Positions 53,146 through 63,561 of a DNA stretch of 64,000 nt are shown piece by piece. Below the pieces are notes generated by a model. It had not been told where the DNA came from, did not search any database, and saw nothing but the letters and a program-made list of their open reading frames with translations. This stretch comes from Altererythrobacter sp. Root672 (GTDB taxonomy: Bacteria > Pseudomonadota > Alphaproteobacteria > Sphingomonadales > Sphingomonadaceae): positions 62,001 through 126,000 of the forward strand of contig NZ_LMHH01000002.1 of assembly GCF_001427865.1 (NCBI RefSeq), in the 5' to 3' direction. The position numbers were made by a program, and so were the translations under genes. Position 1 is the stretch's first letter; every line of letters begins with the position of its first letter.

Positions 53146-54430
53146 GTCGGAGCGCTTCACCTTTCTCGCCGAAGATGATCCTCGCGGTGCTGGTGGTCGG
53201 CGCCGGGGCCTTCCTGCTGTTTCTCTACGCAATCGGGGCAGGCTGGGACGGGCGCGAAGACCGCAACGGCGGCTCCCACGCGGCGGCGAACGGGCTCAAC
53301 GGCTTTGCCGGGCTCACACGGCTGCTGAAGGCGCAGGGCTATGATGTCTCGCTCTCCCGTTCAAAGGCACGCCTGCAGGACGAGGTGCTGCTGGTGATCA
53401 CGCCGGACCTCTTCCAGGCGGACGGAGAGGAAATTTCCCGGATCATTCGCGAACGACGCTACGCCGGGCCCACGCTGCTGATCCTGCCCAAATGGACGGC
53501 GGGCAAAGCTGACAGCATCCGTACGCTCAACGTACCGCGTGGCTGGGTCATTCTCGGCGGCGCTGGCGAGCCCGAGTTCGTGACCGAGATCGACGGTCTC
53601 AAGAATGGCGAGTTGAGGCTCGCCAAGCGGGAACGTTGGTACGGCCTGGATCTCGAAGGGACGTTCCCCGTGCCCGACGAGACGCTTGGGCTCCGTGGTG
53701 ACGGCTTGATGCCGCTCATCAGCGACAAGGATGGCGAGGCGCTGGCCGGCTACATCAACGACAAGGGCGTCTACCCCTATCTCGCCGACGCAGCCGGGAT
53801 TCCGCCGCTCGACGGCAGCGAGCCCGGGGTCGACGATTCGCTCTGGCCCGTCGTGGTGGTCGTCGAGCCGGACCTGATGAACAACTACGGCCTCGCCGAC
53901 GCCAAACGGGCCGAAGCGGCAGTCGCATTGGTCGAAACGACGCTTGAGGACTACGACCTGCCGATCGTGTTCGATCTCACGGTGGCTGGCCTGGGCCGCA
54001 ACGAGAACCTGCTGACGATGGCTTTCCGGCCGCCGTTCCTGGCTGCCACCCTGTGCCTGATCTTGGCCGCGCTGCTCATCGCCTGGCGTTCATTCCGCCG
54101 CTTCGGCCCACCTGTGGCCGAGGCTCCGTCGTTCGCGATGGGCAAGCAGCAGCTGGCGCGAAACAGCGCCGCACTAGTGGAGCGGGCGCGCAGGCTGCAC
54201 CTGCTGGGCCCGCCCTATGCCGCGCTGGTCTCCGCCCGCATCGCCGCAGCGCTCAATATTCGCGAGGCGGAGCCGGGCGCGCGCGAAGCGGCCATCGCCC
54301 GTGTCCAGGCCCTGCGCGGCCTGCCCGCCGACTTTCCCGAACGGGCCGAAGCCTTGCGCAACGCCCGCCGCCCGGCCGACTTGCTGCGCGCTGCCGGTGC
54401 TCTCAGATCCATCGAAAGGACCCTTGTTCA

Positions 54431-54434
<4 letters not shown>
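53142..54434 (+). CDS. DUF4350 domain protein
   Basis: This is a 430-residue protein with an N-terminal helix ([20 protein letters not shown]), a DUF4350-type domain ([32 protein letters not shown]) and a second helix near residue 300 ([20 protein letters not shown]). It overlaps DUF4129 and moxR by ATGA. The function is unknown, but it is a regular member of MoxR-associated gene clusters. Confidence 0.82.
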
Positions 54435-55393
<959 letters not shown>

Positions 55394-55397
55394 TTCG

Positions 55398-56726
55398 ATG
55401 AAGTCGCGCATCGTCCCTTCGGCCCGGGCCCTGCTGCTGCTGGCACTGATGGCGCCCATAGCGGTGCTGATCGGCGCGTTCGCTCCGAACGCATGGATCG
55501 TGGCGCCGGCAGCGGCCCTAGCCCTGCTGGTGGTGACGGCGCTCGACGGGCTGATCGCGGGCCGGTTGCACGATCTCAAGCTGACTTATCCGGCCGACGT
55601 CGAGGTGGGCCAGCCGATGCGCCTGCTGCTTCACGCCGAGTTCGGCGGCCGGGTCGGGAGCGGTGCCCCGCAGGGCGCGCTGGGCTTCGATGCGCGCCTG
55701 GGCGACCGCGGAACGGCGAGCTTTACCCTGGCACCAGGCCCGGTGCCTGACGTCTGGTCGAGCGAGACCGAGATCGTCCCGGTCCGCCGGGGAACCGGGA
55801 CACTGCACGAGCTCTGGCTCCGCTGGCCCGGGCCACTCGGCCTTGCGCATCGCCAAGCTCACCGCGAACTCGGCGAGCCGGTGCGCGTATGGCCCGACCT
55901 ATCGCCGGTCCGTTCTCCCGTACTCCAGACCTTTTTGCGCGACTCCCAGTTCGGCCTGATCGCCCGCCGCATCCGGGGCGAAGGCACCCAGTTCGAAGCG
56001 CTCAGCGAATACGAGCCGGGCATGGACCGCCGCCGGATCGACTGGAAGGCGAGCGCACGCCATTCGCGGCTCTACGCGCGTGAGAACGAATCCGAACGCG
56101 ACAACCAGATCGTCTTCGCGTTCGATTGCGGCCAGTCGATGAGCGAGCCCGTCGAGGGATTGCCGCGGATCGACCGGGCGATCTCCGCTGCGCTGATGGC
56201 GGCCTATGTCGCGCTCAAGGGCGGCGACCGCGTCGCGCTGTTCGGCTTCGCCGACAAGCCTGAGCTGATGACCCCGTTCGCGCTCGATTCGCGCGGCTTC
56301 AACCGGTTGCAGCGGGCCGCGGCTGAGCTCGACTACATCCCGCGCGAACCGAACTTCACCCTCGCGCTCGCCACCCTGACCGCCAAGCTCAAGCGCCGAT
56401 CCTTGATCGTGCTGTTCTCCGACTTCACCGATCCGACTTCCGCCGAAATCATGGTCGAAAGCGTCGAACGGCTGGTGCGCCATCACCTGGTGATTTTCGT
56501 GACCATGGCCGACGAGGAACTCTCCGACCTGACCGGGGCGGAGCCCGCCACTGTGCGCGACCTGGCGACCGCTGTCGCGGCGGATGGTCTCGCCCGCCAA
56601 CGCGCGCTGGTGTTGCAGCGGCTGCGCCGGTTGGGAGTCGATGTGATCGAAGCCCCGTGGGAGGCGATCGGCTATCGCTTGCTCGATCGCTACCTCCAGG
56701 CCAAGCGCATGGAGGCGGTCGGCTGA
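55398..56726 (+). CDS. DUF58 domain protein with VWA-like region
   Basis: This is a 442-residue protein with two N-terminal membrane helices, then the DUF58 signature (SEYEPGMDRRRIDWKASARH, about residues 195-215) and a VWA-like MIDAS stretch (VFAFDCGQSMSE). It begins four bases after moxR. DUF58 and MoxR proteins are routinely paired. Confidence 0.9.
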   Translation: MKSRIVPSARALLLLALMAPIAVLIGAFAPNAWIVAPAAALALLVVTALDGLIAGRLHDLKLTYPADVEVGQPMRLLLHAEFGGRVGSGAPQGALGFDARLGDRGTASFTLAPGPVPDVWSSETEIVPVRRGTGTLHELWLRWPGPLGLAHRQAHRELGEPVRVWPDLSPVRSPVLQTFLRDSQFGLIARRIRGEGTQFEALSEYEPGMDRRRIDWKASARHSRLYARENESERDNQIVFAFDCGQSMSEPVEGLPRIDRAISAALMAAYVALKGGDRVALFGFADKPELMTPFALDSRGFNRLQRAAAELDYIPREPNFTLALATLTAKLKRRSLIVLFSDFTDPTSAEIMVESVERLVRHHLVIFVTMADEELSDLTGAEPATVRDLATAVAADGLARQRALVLQRLRRLGVDVIEAPWEAIGYRLLDRYLQAKRMEAVG

Positions 56727-57784
56727 TGGCGCTGGCCCTGTTCAAGAAGCCCGAGATCGCGCCGCTGCCCGACATCGAGGCGGCGTCGCTTCGCTCTGAC
56801 CGTTTCCGGCTCGAACGCGAGAGCGACTGGCGCCGGCTGGAAGGGATTGTCATCTCGCTCGAAAAGAACCGGCTGCGCCGCATTTCGGACGAGGATCTGC
56901 TGGCGCTCCCGGTGCTTTACCGCCAGGCCGCCTCGAGCCTCGCCGTTGCGCGCGAGACTTCGCTCGATGCGGCGACGCTTGCCTATCTCGAAGCCCTGGT
57001 CCGGCGCGCCTGGTTCCAGGTCTACGGCCCGCGCACCTCGCTTTTTGGCTGGCTGCGGCAGTTCCTCGGCGGCGGCTGGAGCATCGCGGTGCGAGCGATC
57101 TGGCTGGAGATTGCCATCGCCCTGGCGGTGATGGTCGCCGGGACCGCGGCCGGCTGGGTGCTCGTGTCGCAAGAGCCCGAATGGTATTACGCGCTGGTTC
57201 CTGGAGAGATGGCAGGCGGGCGCGAACCGGGGGCGGATCGCGCAGCTCTGGCTGAGACGCTCAAGGGGGCGGACGACAGCGAAGGATTGACGGTTTTCGC
57301 CACCTTCCTGTTCTCCAACAACTCCTCCGTTTCGATCCTGGCTTTCGCGCTCGGGTTTGCCTTTGGCATCCCGACGCTGCTGCTGCTGGTCTACAACATG
57401 GCCTCCTTGGGGGCGATGCTGTGGGTCTTCTTCAAGGCCGGTCTCGGGTGGCAATTCGTCGCCTGGCTCTCGGTCCACGGGACGACGGAGTTCGGCGCAA
57501 TCCTGCTGGCCGGTGCGGCGGGTCTGCACGTCGGGCGGACAATGGCCTTTCCCGGCGACCGCTCCGTCATGGCCGCAGCCGCCTCCAGTGGACGCCGAGC
57601 GGCGCAAGTCATGGCGGGTGTGGTGTTCATGCTGGCGATTGCCGGCCTGCTGGAAGGGTTCGCCCGTCAGCTGGTCGAGCTACCCGCGGCGCGCGGCGCC
57701 ATCGGAAGTGTGATGCTGCTGCTGTGGCTGACCTATTTCGCCTTCGCCGGACGGCGAAAGGGCAACCTGGGAGCGATATCGTGA
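56726..57784 (+). CDS. SpoIIM/DUF95-family membrane protein
   Basis: This is a 352-residue protein with a soluble N-terminal part and five or six membrane helices in the second half, including the family motif LFSNNSSVSILAFALGFAFG and VHGTTEFGAILLAGAAG. It shares one base with the DUF58 stop. Members are related to Bacillus stage II sporulation protein M, but no sporulation is implied here. Confidence 0.86.
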   Translation: MALALFKKPEIAPLPDIEAASLRSDRFRLERESDWRRLEGIVISLEKNRLRRISDEDLLALPVLYRQAASSLAVARETSLDAATLAYLEALVRRAWFQVYGPRTSLFGWLRQFLGGGWSIAVRAIWLEIAIALAVMVAGTAAGWVLVSQEPEWYYALVPGEMAGGREPGADRAALAETLKGADDSEGLTVFATFLFSNNSSVSILAFALGFAFGIPTLLLLVYNMASLGAMLWVFFKAGLGWQFVAWLSVHGTTEFGAILLAGAAGLHVGRTMAFPGDRSVMAAAASSGRRAAQVMAGVVFMLAIAGLLEGFARQLVELPAARGAIGSVMLLLWLTYFAFAGRRKGNLGAIS

Positions 57785-58662
57785 ACGCCATCGCTGCCCG
57801 CAAAGGCCTCGAGGCCAAACGCCACCGCGAGCTCGTGACACCCGAGGGGCTTTCGCTGCCGCTCACCGTCGCATCCAAGGGCGCGCGGGCAGGCGCGCTC
57901 ATGCTCGACCTGGGCATGATCTTCCTCGGCTTGATCGTGTTTTCGCTGCTGCTCGTGGCCCTCGGCATCGGAATGTCCCAAGCCGAAAGCGAACAGGTGT
58001 CGCCAGGTGTCGAGGTCTTGCTCGTCCTCGTGATCCTGTTCCTGTTCCTGGCCCGTTACGGCTACTTCCTGTGGTTCGAGATCGGCCCGCGCGGGGCGAC
58101 GCCCGGCAAGCGCGCGCTTGGCATTCGCGTCGCGGCCCGGGGCGGCGGACGCTTGACCGCAGAGGCGGTGATCGCCCGCAACCTGATGCGCGACGTCGAG
58201 GTGTTCGTGCCGGTGGTGTTCCTCTTCTCGGGCGGGGCAAGCGGCGTCGCCGGGATCGCGGCGGGCGTGTGGCTGGCGGTGTTCGTGCTGTTCCCGTTCT
58301 TCAACCGCGACGCCCTGCGCGCCGGAGACCTGATCGCGGGCACCTGGGTGGTAGAGGCGGAGCGGCATAAATTGCCTGAGGCCATGTCGCTCACCCCGCG
58401 CACTCCGGGCGCCTACCGCTTCGGAGAGGCGGAGCTATCGGTGTACGGCGAGCATGAGCTGCAAGTGCTCGAAGGCGTCCTGCGGAACGACAATCCCGAG
58501 GCGCAGCGCAAGGTGGTGGAGGCGATCTGCCGCAAGATCGGCTGGGAGCCCGGACACGGCGATGACCGCAAGTTCCTCGAGGCCTTCTACGAAGCGCTCC
58601 GCGCCAGGCTGGAAAGCGGGATGCGCTTCGGCAAGCGCAAGAAGGACAAGTTCGACCGTTAG
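57781..58662 (+). CDS. RDD family membrane protein
   Basis: This 293-residue protein has an RDD domain (GARAGALMLDLGMIF and FEIGPRGATPGKRALGIRV; the arginine-aspartate-aspartate signature is partly degenerate) with three membrane helices, followed by a cytoplasmic tail. The GTG start overlaps the SpoIIM-like gene by GTGA. It is last in the MoxR-type operon. Confidence 0.82.
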   Translation: MNAIAARKGLEAKRHRELVTPEGLSLPLTVASKGARAGALMLDLGMIFLGLIVFSLLLVALGIGMSQAESEQVSPGVEVLLVLVILFLFLARYGYFLWFEIGPRGATPGKRALGIRVAARGGGRLTAEAVIARNLMRDVEVFVPVVFLFSGGASGVAGIAAGVWLAVFVLFPFFNRDALRAGDLIAGTWVVEAERHKLPEAMSLTPRTPGAYRFGEAELSVYGEHELQVLEGVLRNDNPEAQRKVVEAICRKIGWEPGHGDDRKFLEAFYEALRARLESGMRFGKRKKDKFDR

Positions 58663-58679
58663 TCCTGGGGCCAGCGTCC

Positions 58680-58753
58680 TTCGACAAGCTCAGAACGAAC
58701 GGATGTGGTGTATATCCGTAGTCTAGAACTCCGTTCGTGGTGAGCTTGTCGAA
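58680..58753. repeat. REP-like inverted repeat
   Basis: Two 24-base arms (58680-58703 and 58730-58753) are near-perfect complements, centred on TTCGACAAGCTC and GAGCTTGTCGAA, with a 26-base loop. This sequence type is a dispersed repeat in many sphingomonad genomes. It may also end the RDD operon. Confidence 0.72.
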
Positions 58754-58790
58754 CCACCAGCAGCCGCCTCCCTCTCCTTTCTCCGCCGCT

Positions 58791-58991
58791 CTAGAGCGCC
58801 ATCGCAAACGCCGCCCCGCCGCCCTTCTTCCCCAGCGGAACAGCGACAGACCAGAGGACTAGCCCACCAACCGCCACGTCGGGGGCCTTGGCCCAGGCCT
58901 GCTCGTCCTGCGCCTGAGCCGGGCTCGCGATCAGGTCCAGCGGGGCTGCGACCAACGTGAGACGACGGCGCAAGGACGGTCTTGTCAGCAC
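58791..58991 (-). CDS. Short open frame, doubtful gene
   Basis: This is 66 codons from a GTG, with a vaguely signal-like start (LTLVAAPLDLIASPAQAQ) and a hydrophobic end. No family is recognised and no good ribosome site is seen. It may be a decayed gene. Apart from this and the REP-like repeat the 355-base gap 58663-59017 is empty. Confidence 0.22.
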   Translation of the reverse strand: MLTRPSLRRRLTLVAAPLDLIASPAQAQDEQAWAKAPDVAVGGLVLWSVAVPLGKKGGGAAFAMAL

Positions 58992-59017
58992 GGGTCGTGG
59001 CGTAGCACAGAGCGGAA

Positions 59018-59482
59018 ATGACTGACTACGACATCAGGCTCGACGACCTGACCGGCGCCGAGGTGACCGCATTGCTTGAGTTTCACCTTTCGGAGATGCA
59101 CCGCTGGTCTCCGCCGGAAAGCGTGCACGCCATGCCGGTCGAACGGCTGCGCCAGCCCGATGTGACCTTCTTCAGCGCCTGGGATGGAGACAAGCTCGCC
59201 GCGGTCGGCGCGATCAAGGAACTCGACGCGACACATGGCGAGCTCAAGTCGATGCGCGCGGCCCCCGAGTATCGCGGCAAGCGTGCGGGCGAGGCGATCC
59301 TGCTGCACTTGATGGCCGAGGCCGAGCGGCGAGGCTATGGCTGGCTGGGCCTGGAGACCGGTCGCCCCGAACCGTTCCAACCGGCGCAATCGCTCTACCG
59401 AAAGCACGGCTTCAGCGAATGCGCGCCGTTCGGCAACTACGTCTCGGACGACTTCTCGATCTGCATGGAGCGCGCCCTTTGA
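59018..59482 (+). CDS. GNAT-family N-acetyltransferase
   Basis: This is a 154-residue acetyltransferase with the acetyl-CoA loop in MRAAPEYRGKRAGEAILLHL and a C-terminal QSLYRKHGFSECAPFG, where the tyrosine is the usual general acid. The substrate is unknown. A four-base TTGA overlap connects it to the next gene. Confidence 0.88.
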   Translation: MTDYDIRLDDLTGAEVTALLEFHLSEMHRWSPPESVHAMPVERLRQPDVTFFSAWDGDKLAAVGAIKELDATHGELKSMRAAPEYRGKRAGEAILLHLMAEAERRGYGWLGLETGRPEPFQPAQSLYRKHGFSECAPFGNYVSDDFSICMERAL

Positions 59483-60003
59483 CCACCCTTCTCCGCCCCG
59501 CCACCGCCAGCGACGCCGAAGCGCTTGCCAAGCTGGGCCGTGACAGCTTCATCGCCGCCTTCGGCCGTCTCTATCGGCCCGAAGATCTCGAAGGCTTCCT
59601 CGAGGAATATCGCACGCCCGAGGCGTTCCGCGCTCACCTGGCCGATCCGCCGACCTTGATCCAGGTGGCCGAGGTCGATGGCAAGCTGGCGGCCTACTCG
59701 TTGATCGTCCGCGGTCACCTCATGGACGGCCGACCCGATCCTCAGCCGCGCAAGCCGGTGTACCTTAGCCAACTCTACTGCGCGGGAGACATGACCGGCC
59801 ACGGCCTCGGCGCCGCGCTCATCGAATGGGCCATCGCCGAAGCGCGCGCCTGGGGTGCTGATGTTCTGCAGCTATCGGTATTCAGCGAGAACTTCGGCGC
59901 CCAGCGATTCTACCAGCGCTACGGCTTCACCAAAGTCGCCGACATCGACTTCTGGGTCGGCAACCACCGCGACGACGAGTTCCTCTACGAGCTGGCGCTC
60001 TAG
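59479..60003 (+). CDS. GNAT-family N-acetyltransferase (second)
   Basis: This is a 174-residue acetyltransferase starting at the TTG at 59479. The conserved start TLLRPATASDAEALAKLG lies right after it, and the TTGA overlap couples it to the first GNAT gene. The CoA loop is CAGDMTGHGLGAALIEWAI, and VFSENFGAQRFYQRYGF is the catalytic end. The substrate is unknown. It converges with the antiporter gene by 4 bases. Confidence 0.85.
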   Translation: MTTLLRPATASDAEALAKLGRDSFIAAFGRLYRPEDLEGFLEEYRTPEAFRAHLADPPTLIQVAEVDGKLAAYSLIVRGHLMDGRPDPQPRKPVYLSQLYCAGDMTGHGLGAALIEWAIAEARAWGADVLQLSVFSENFGAQRFYQRYGFTKVADIDFWVGNHRDDEFLYELAL

Positions 60004-61775
60004 GCGGGATCGTTCGCCACCGGGTCATGCACTTGCGGTTCTGTTAGGACGATCCCCCGCGCCGCGCGCAAGTCGCCGGCGGCGATCTGCTTTGACAGGC
60101 GTTCGCGGTCGGTCGCGCGGTAGAGGCTCTCGGCGCGTTCGATCGCCTCTTCGCTGAGGCCCATCTTCTGCAGCGCCATGCGCGCCATGCGAAGCGCGGA
60201 TTCAAGCACCTCGCGCACGACGTATTCGGCTGGCGTATCGCTCAGCTTCAACACGCTGCGGCGGTCGAACCCGCGGACATAGATCGCGGCTTGCGGAAAG
60301 CTCTTGTGGACCGCGTGGACGAACTCGGGCTCGATCTGCTCCTGGTCGATGCAGAACATGATAAGTTCGGCCTCGGCCGCGCCGGCCTGGCGCAGCAGGT
60401 CCACGCGCGTACCGTCGCCGAAGTAGACCTTGGCGCCGAACTGTTCGGCCACGTCGATCATCTCGACGTCGCTATCGACCAGCGTCACCGTGATGCCGCC
60501 CGCGACCAGCGTCTGCGCCACGGTCTGGCCGAAGCGTCCATAACCGACGATCAGCGCCCCGGCGGTCTGTTCCGAGGGACCTTCGCGGGATTCCTTCAGC
60601 TGCTCCGGGCTTCGCCGGAAACTCTTGGTCACCGACATCAGGAACGGCGTGGTCGCCATCGACACGGTCACCACGGCGCCGAACAGGCTGGCCGCCTCGT
60701 CGCTGATGAGCAGCGCGTCGTGCGCCGCGGCGAACAGCACGAACCCGAACTCGCCACCCTGGCTCAAGAGCAGGCCCATCCCGAGCGCCGGACGCCAGTG
60801 CATCTTGAACGCCAGGCAGAGGCCGAAGATCACCAGCGCCTTCACCGCCACCAGCACCATCGCCAGGCCGAACACGAACAGCGGCCGCTCCGAGATCGCG
60901 TCGAGGTTGAGCAGCATGCCGACCGAGAGGAAGAACAGTCCGAGGAGGATCGAACGGAATGGCTCGACGTCCGCCTCCAGCTCGTGCCGATAGGGCGAAT
61001 CCGCCAGCATCACGCCTGCAACGAAGGCCCCGAGCGCGGTGCTTGCCCCGATGGCCTGCATCACTGCAGCCGAAGCAACCACCGTGAACAGCGCGGCGAC
61101 GATGAACATCTCGCGCTCACCCAGCCCGCCGATCAGGCGGAACAGAGGCCGGATCAGGAAACGTCCCGCGGCGATCAAGCCAATGATCGCGACCACTGTG
61201 AGCGCCGCTGTCAGCCACCCGGAGGGACCTTCGAGATCGGCCGGATTGCGGCTGAGCGCGGTGACGATTGTGATCAGCGGGATGATCGACAGGTCCTGGA
61301 ACAGCAGGATCGCAAAGGCCCGCTCTCCGAACGGCGAACGCAAACGCCCGGCCGATTGCAGCATCGGCAGCACCTGCGCGGTCGAAGACAGCGCCAGCGG
61401 CAGCCCGATCACCAGCGCCGCGGCGGGCGAAAACACGGTGCAGAGCAGGATCACCCCGGTCAGCGCCAGGCCGCACAGCACGACTTGCAACAGGCCGAGC
61501 CCGAAGATTTCCCGCTTCATCCGCCACAGCCGCGAGGGATTCAGCTCCAGCCCGACGATAAACAGCAGCAGCACGATGCCGAGCTCACCGATGCCGCTCA
61601 TTTCCTCGGCGTCGCCAACCAGACCCAGCACGTAAGGACCGATGGTCACCCCGGCGAGGAGGTAACCCAAGGTCGCGCCGAGTCCCAGGCGCCGGAACAG
61701 CAGCACGAAGAACAGCGCGAACCCGAGCATGACGAAGCCGTCACGCAAGAGGAAACCGGTCTCCGAATGCTCCAT
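60000..61775 (-). CDS. CPA2-family K+/H+ antiporter (KefB/KefC-like)
   Basis: This is a 591-residue cation:proton antiporter with 12-13 membrane helices (VGLELNPSRLWRMKRE; GEFGFVLFAA), then a cytoplasmic RCK/TrkA-N domain with ALIVGYGRFGQTVAQTLVAG near residue 405 for nucleotide binding. It probably exports potassium during electrophile or pH stress. A KefF/KefG ancillary protein is not adjacent, so the exact subtype is open. Confidence 0.92.
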   Translation of the reverse strand: MEHSETGFLLRDGFVMLGFALFFVLLFRRLGLGATLGYLLAGVTIGPYVLGLVGDAEEMSGIGELGIVLLLFIVGLELNPSRLWRMKREIFGLGLLQVVLCGLALTGVILLCTVFSPAAALVIGLPLALSSTAQVLPMLQSAGRLRSPFGERAFAILLFQDLSIIPLITIVTALSRNPADLEGPSGWLTAALTVVAIIGLIAAGRFLIRPLFRLIGGLGEREMFIVAALFTVVASAAVMQAIGASTALGAFVAGVMLADSPYRHELEADVEPFRSILLGLFFLSVGMLLNLDAISERPLFVFGLAMVLVAVKALVIFGLCLAFKMHWRPALGMGLLLSQGGEFGFVLFAAAHDALLISDEAASLFGAVVTVSMATTPFLMSVTKSFRRSPEQLKESREGPSEQTAGALIVGYGRFGQTVAQTLVAGGITVTLVDSDVEMIDVAEQFGAKVYFGDGTRVDLLRQAGAAEAELIMFCIDQEQIEPEFVHAVHKSFPQAAIYVRGFDRRSVLKLSDTPAEYVVREVLESALRMARMALQKMGLSEEAIERAESLYRATDRERLSKQIAAGDLRAARGIVLTEPQVHDPVANDPA

Positions 61776-61873
61776 CGTTCCTCCTTGGCTTTGGCAGGCT
61801 CTAAAGCCTCTTCGTCGCGCTTGCCAGCGTTCCGCCGTGGCCTAGGATGCCTGCGGGGAAGAGGAGAAAACAA

Positions 61874-63463
61874 ATGGCGGCGCGGCCCGATGAGCTTTGC
61901 GACGTGCTGATCGTCGGCGGCAGCCTGGTCGGGCTGTCGGCGGCGGCGTTCCTGGGAGCGCATGGGATCGAGGCCCGAGTGATCGAAAAGCACGCGGGGA
62001 CTTCGATCCACCCGCGCGCCGGATACTTCCATATCGGCACGATGGAGGCCTATCGCCGGATCGGGTTGGAGCCGGCGATCCGCCAGGCTTCGGAAGAGCA
62101 ATTCGGCCCCGATGGGGGGATCAACGCGGTGGAATCGCTCGCCGGGCGTGAACTCGCCCGCCACGTCGATAGCATCAACGCCGGCGTCGAGCCCTATAGC
62201 CCAAGCCGCCGATTCTTCATGACCCAGCAAAGCCTCGAGCCGCTGCTGCACAAGCGCGCCGCGGAGCTTGGGGCGAAACTCTCCTACCGTTCCGAACTGG
62301 TCGGGTTCGGCAGCTACGACGACCACGTGCTCGCCGAAGTGCGCGATCTCGACACCGGAGACCTGCGCACAATCCGCGCCAAGTACATGATCGCGGCCGA
62401 CGGCAACCGCAGCCCGGTGCGCGAGGCGCTCGGCATCGGCATGAGCGGGCCCGGCCTGCTCTCCGACAGCATCACGATCTACTTCAAGGCCGACTGCCGT
62501 CCGTGGCTCGAGGGGCGCCAGCTGGGCGTGATCTACGTGGTCAACGCGGACCAGCGCGGGTTCTTCCGCTTCGAGGCAGGCGGGACGCGCGGCTTCCTGG
62601 CGGTCAACACGCTGGGCGACTTGTCGCTGCCCGGTGCGAAGGACGTGGCGGGTGACCTCTCGCACGAGCGTTGCGTGGCCCTGGTGCGCTCGGCCGTCGG
62701 GGTGCCTGACCTCGAAGTCGAGATCGAAGACGTCGCCACCTGGAAGGCCACCGCGGAATGCGCCGATGCCTATCGCGTGGGCCGAGTGTTCCTTGCCGGA
62801 GACGCGGCGCACGTGGTGCCGCCGACCGGCGGGTTCGGCGGCAATACCGGGGTGCAGGACGCGGCGAACCTCGCATGGAAAGTGGCTGCAGTGCTGAAAG
62901 GCGAAGCGGGCGAGGCGCTGCTCGACAGCTACGAGGCCGAGCGGCGCCCGGTGGGGCAACTGACGGTCGAGCAGGCCTACGCCCGCTACATCCGCCGCGT
63001 AGTGCCGGAAGAGATCGCACCCGACACCCCCGAGATGAAAGATGAGCTGACGATGGAGATCGGGCAGTTCTATCGCTCGGCGGCGATCGTTGGCGGGAGG
63101 CCGGAGGGCGAGCTGGCTTGCGTTCATCCCGACGTGACGCGCGGACATCCGGGCAGCCGGGTTCCGCATGTGTGGTTGCAGGAAGGGATATCGACGATCG
63201 ACTGGACGGCGGCGAACTTTGCGCTGTTCATGGGACCACAGGGCGATGCGTGGATAGATAGCGCTTCAGAGGCGTGCCGGGCGGTGGGTTTCGCTCTGTC
63301 GGGGACCTACCTTTCGAACGATGTGCTCGAGCGGTTCGGGATCGGTCCCGCGGGGGCTCTGCTAGCCCGCCCCGACGGCTTCGTCGCCTGGCGGGCAAGC
63401 GACAGCACCAACGCAGCGGCGACGCTGGAGCAGGCGCTAAAGACAGCCCTTCTGAGCCCCTGA
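61874..63463 (+). CDS. FAD-dependent aromatic monooxygenase
   Basis: This is a 529-residue flavoprotein hydroxylase of the PHBH/phenol-hydroxylase fold. FAD motifs are VLIVGGSLVGLSAAAFLGAH (GxGxxG-like), the DG motif AADGNRSPVREALG and the GD motif VFLAGDAAHVVPPTGGFGGN. AGGAG precedes the ATG at 61874. It resembles enzymes that hydroxylate chlorophenols or phenylpropionates. The substrate is not defined by context. Confidence 0.87.
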   Translation: MAARPDELCDVLIVGGSLVGLSAAAFLGAHGIEARVIEKHAGTSIHPRAGYFHIGTMEAYRRIGLEPAIRQASEEQFGPDGGINAVESLAGRELARHVDSINAGVEPYSPSRRFFMTQQSLEPLLHKRAAELGAKLSYRSELVGFGSYDDHVLAEVRDLDTGDLRTIRAKYMIAADGNRSPVREALGIGMSGPGLLSDSITIYFKADCRPWLEGRQLGVIYVVNADQRGFFRFEAGGTRGFLAVNTLGDLSLPGAKDVAGDLSHERCVALVRSAVGVPDLEVEIEDVATWKATAECADAYRVGRVFLAGDAAHVVPPTGGFGGNTGVQDAANLAWKVAAVLKGEAGEALLDSYEAERRPVGQLTVEQAYARYIRRVVPEEIAPDTPEMKDELTMEIGQFYRSAAIVGGRPEGELACVHPDVTRGHPGSRVPHVWLQEGISTIDWTAANFALFMGPQGDAWIDSASEACRAVGFALSGTYLSNDVLERFGIGPAGALLARPDGFVAWRASDSTNAAATLEQALKTALLSP

Positions 63464-63561
63464 GGCGGCCATCCGCGCCTCCACGCCATCGCGTGCCCCA
63501 GTAACTCCCAAACCGCGCCAATATGGACAGCCGTCGCAACTTGCGCCAATGCCTGCGGCCC

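Noticed and set aside
60291-61910. A 539-codon plus-strand frame antisense to the antiporter gene
   Set aside because: It is rich in His/Gln/Arg/Glu, as expected from reading membrane-protein codons backwards. The antiporter on the minus strand has clear domains.
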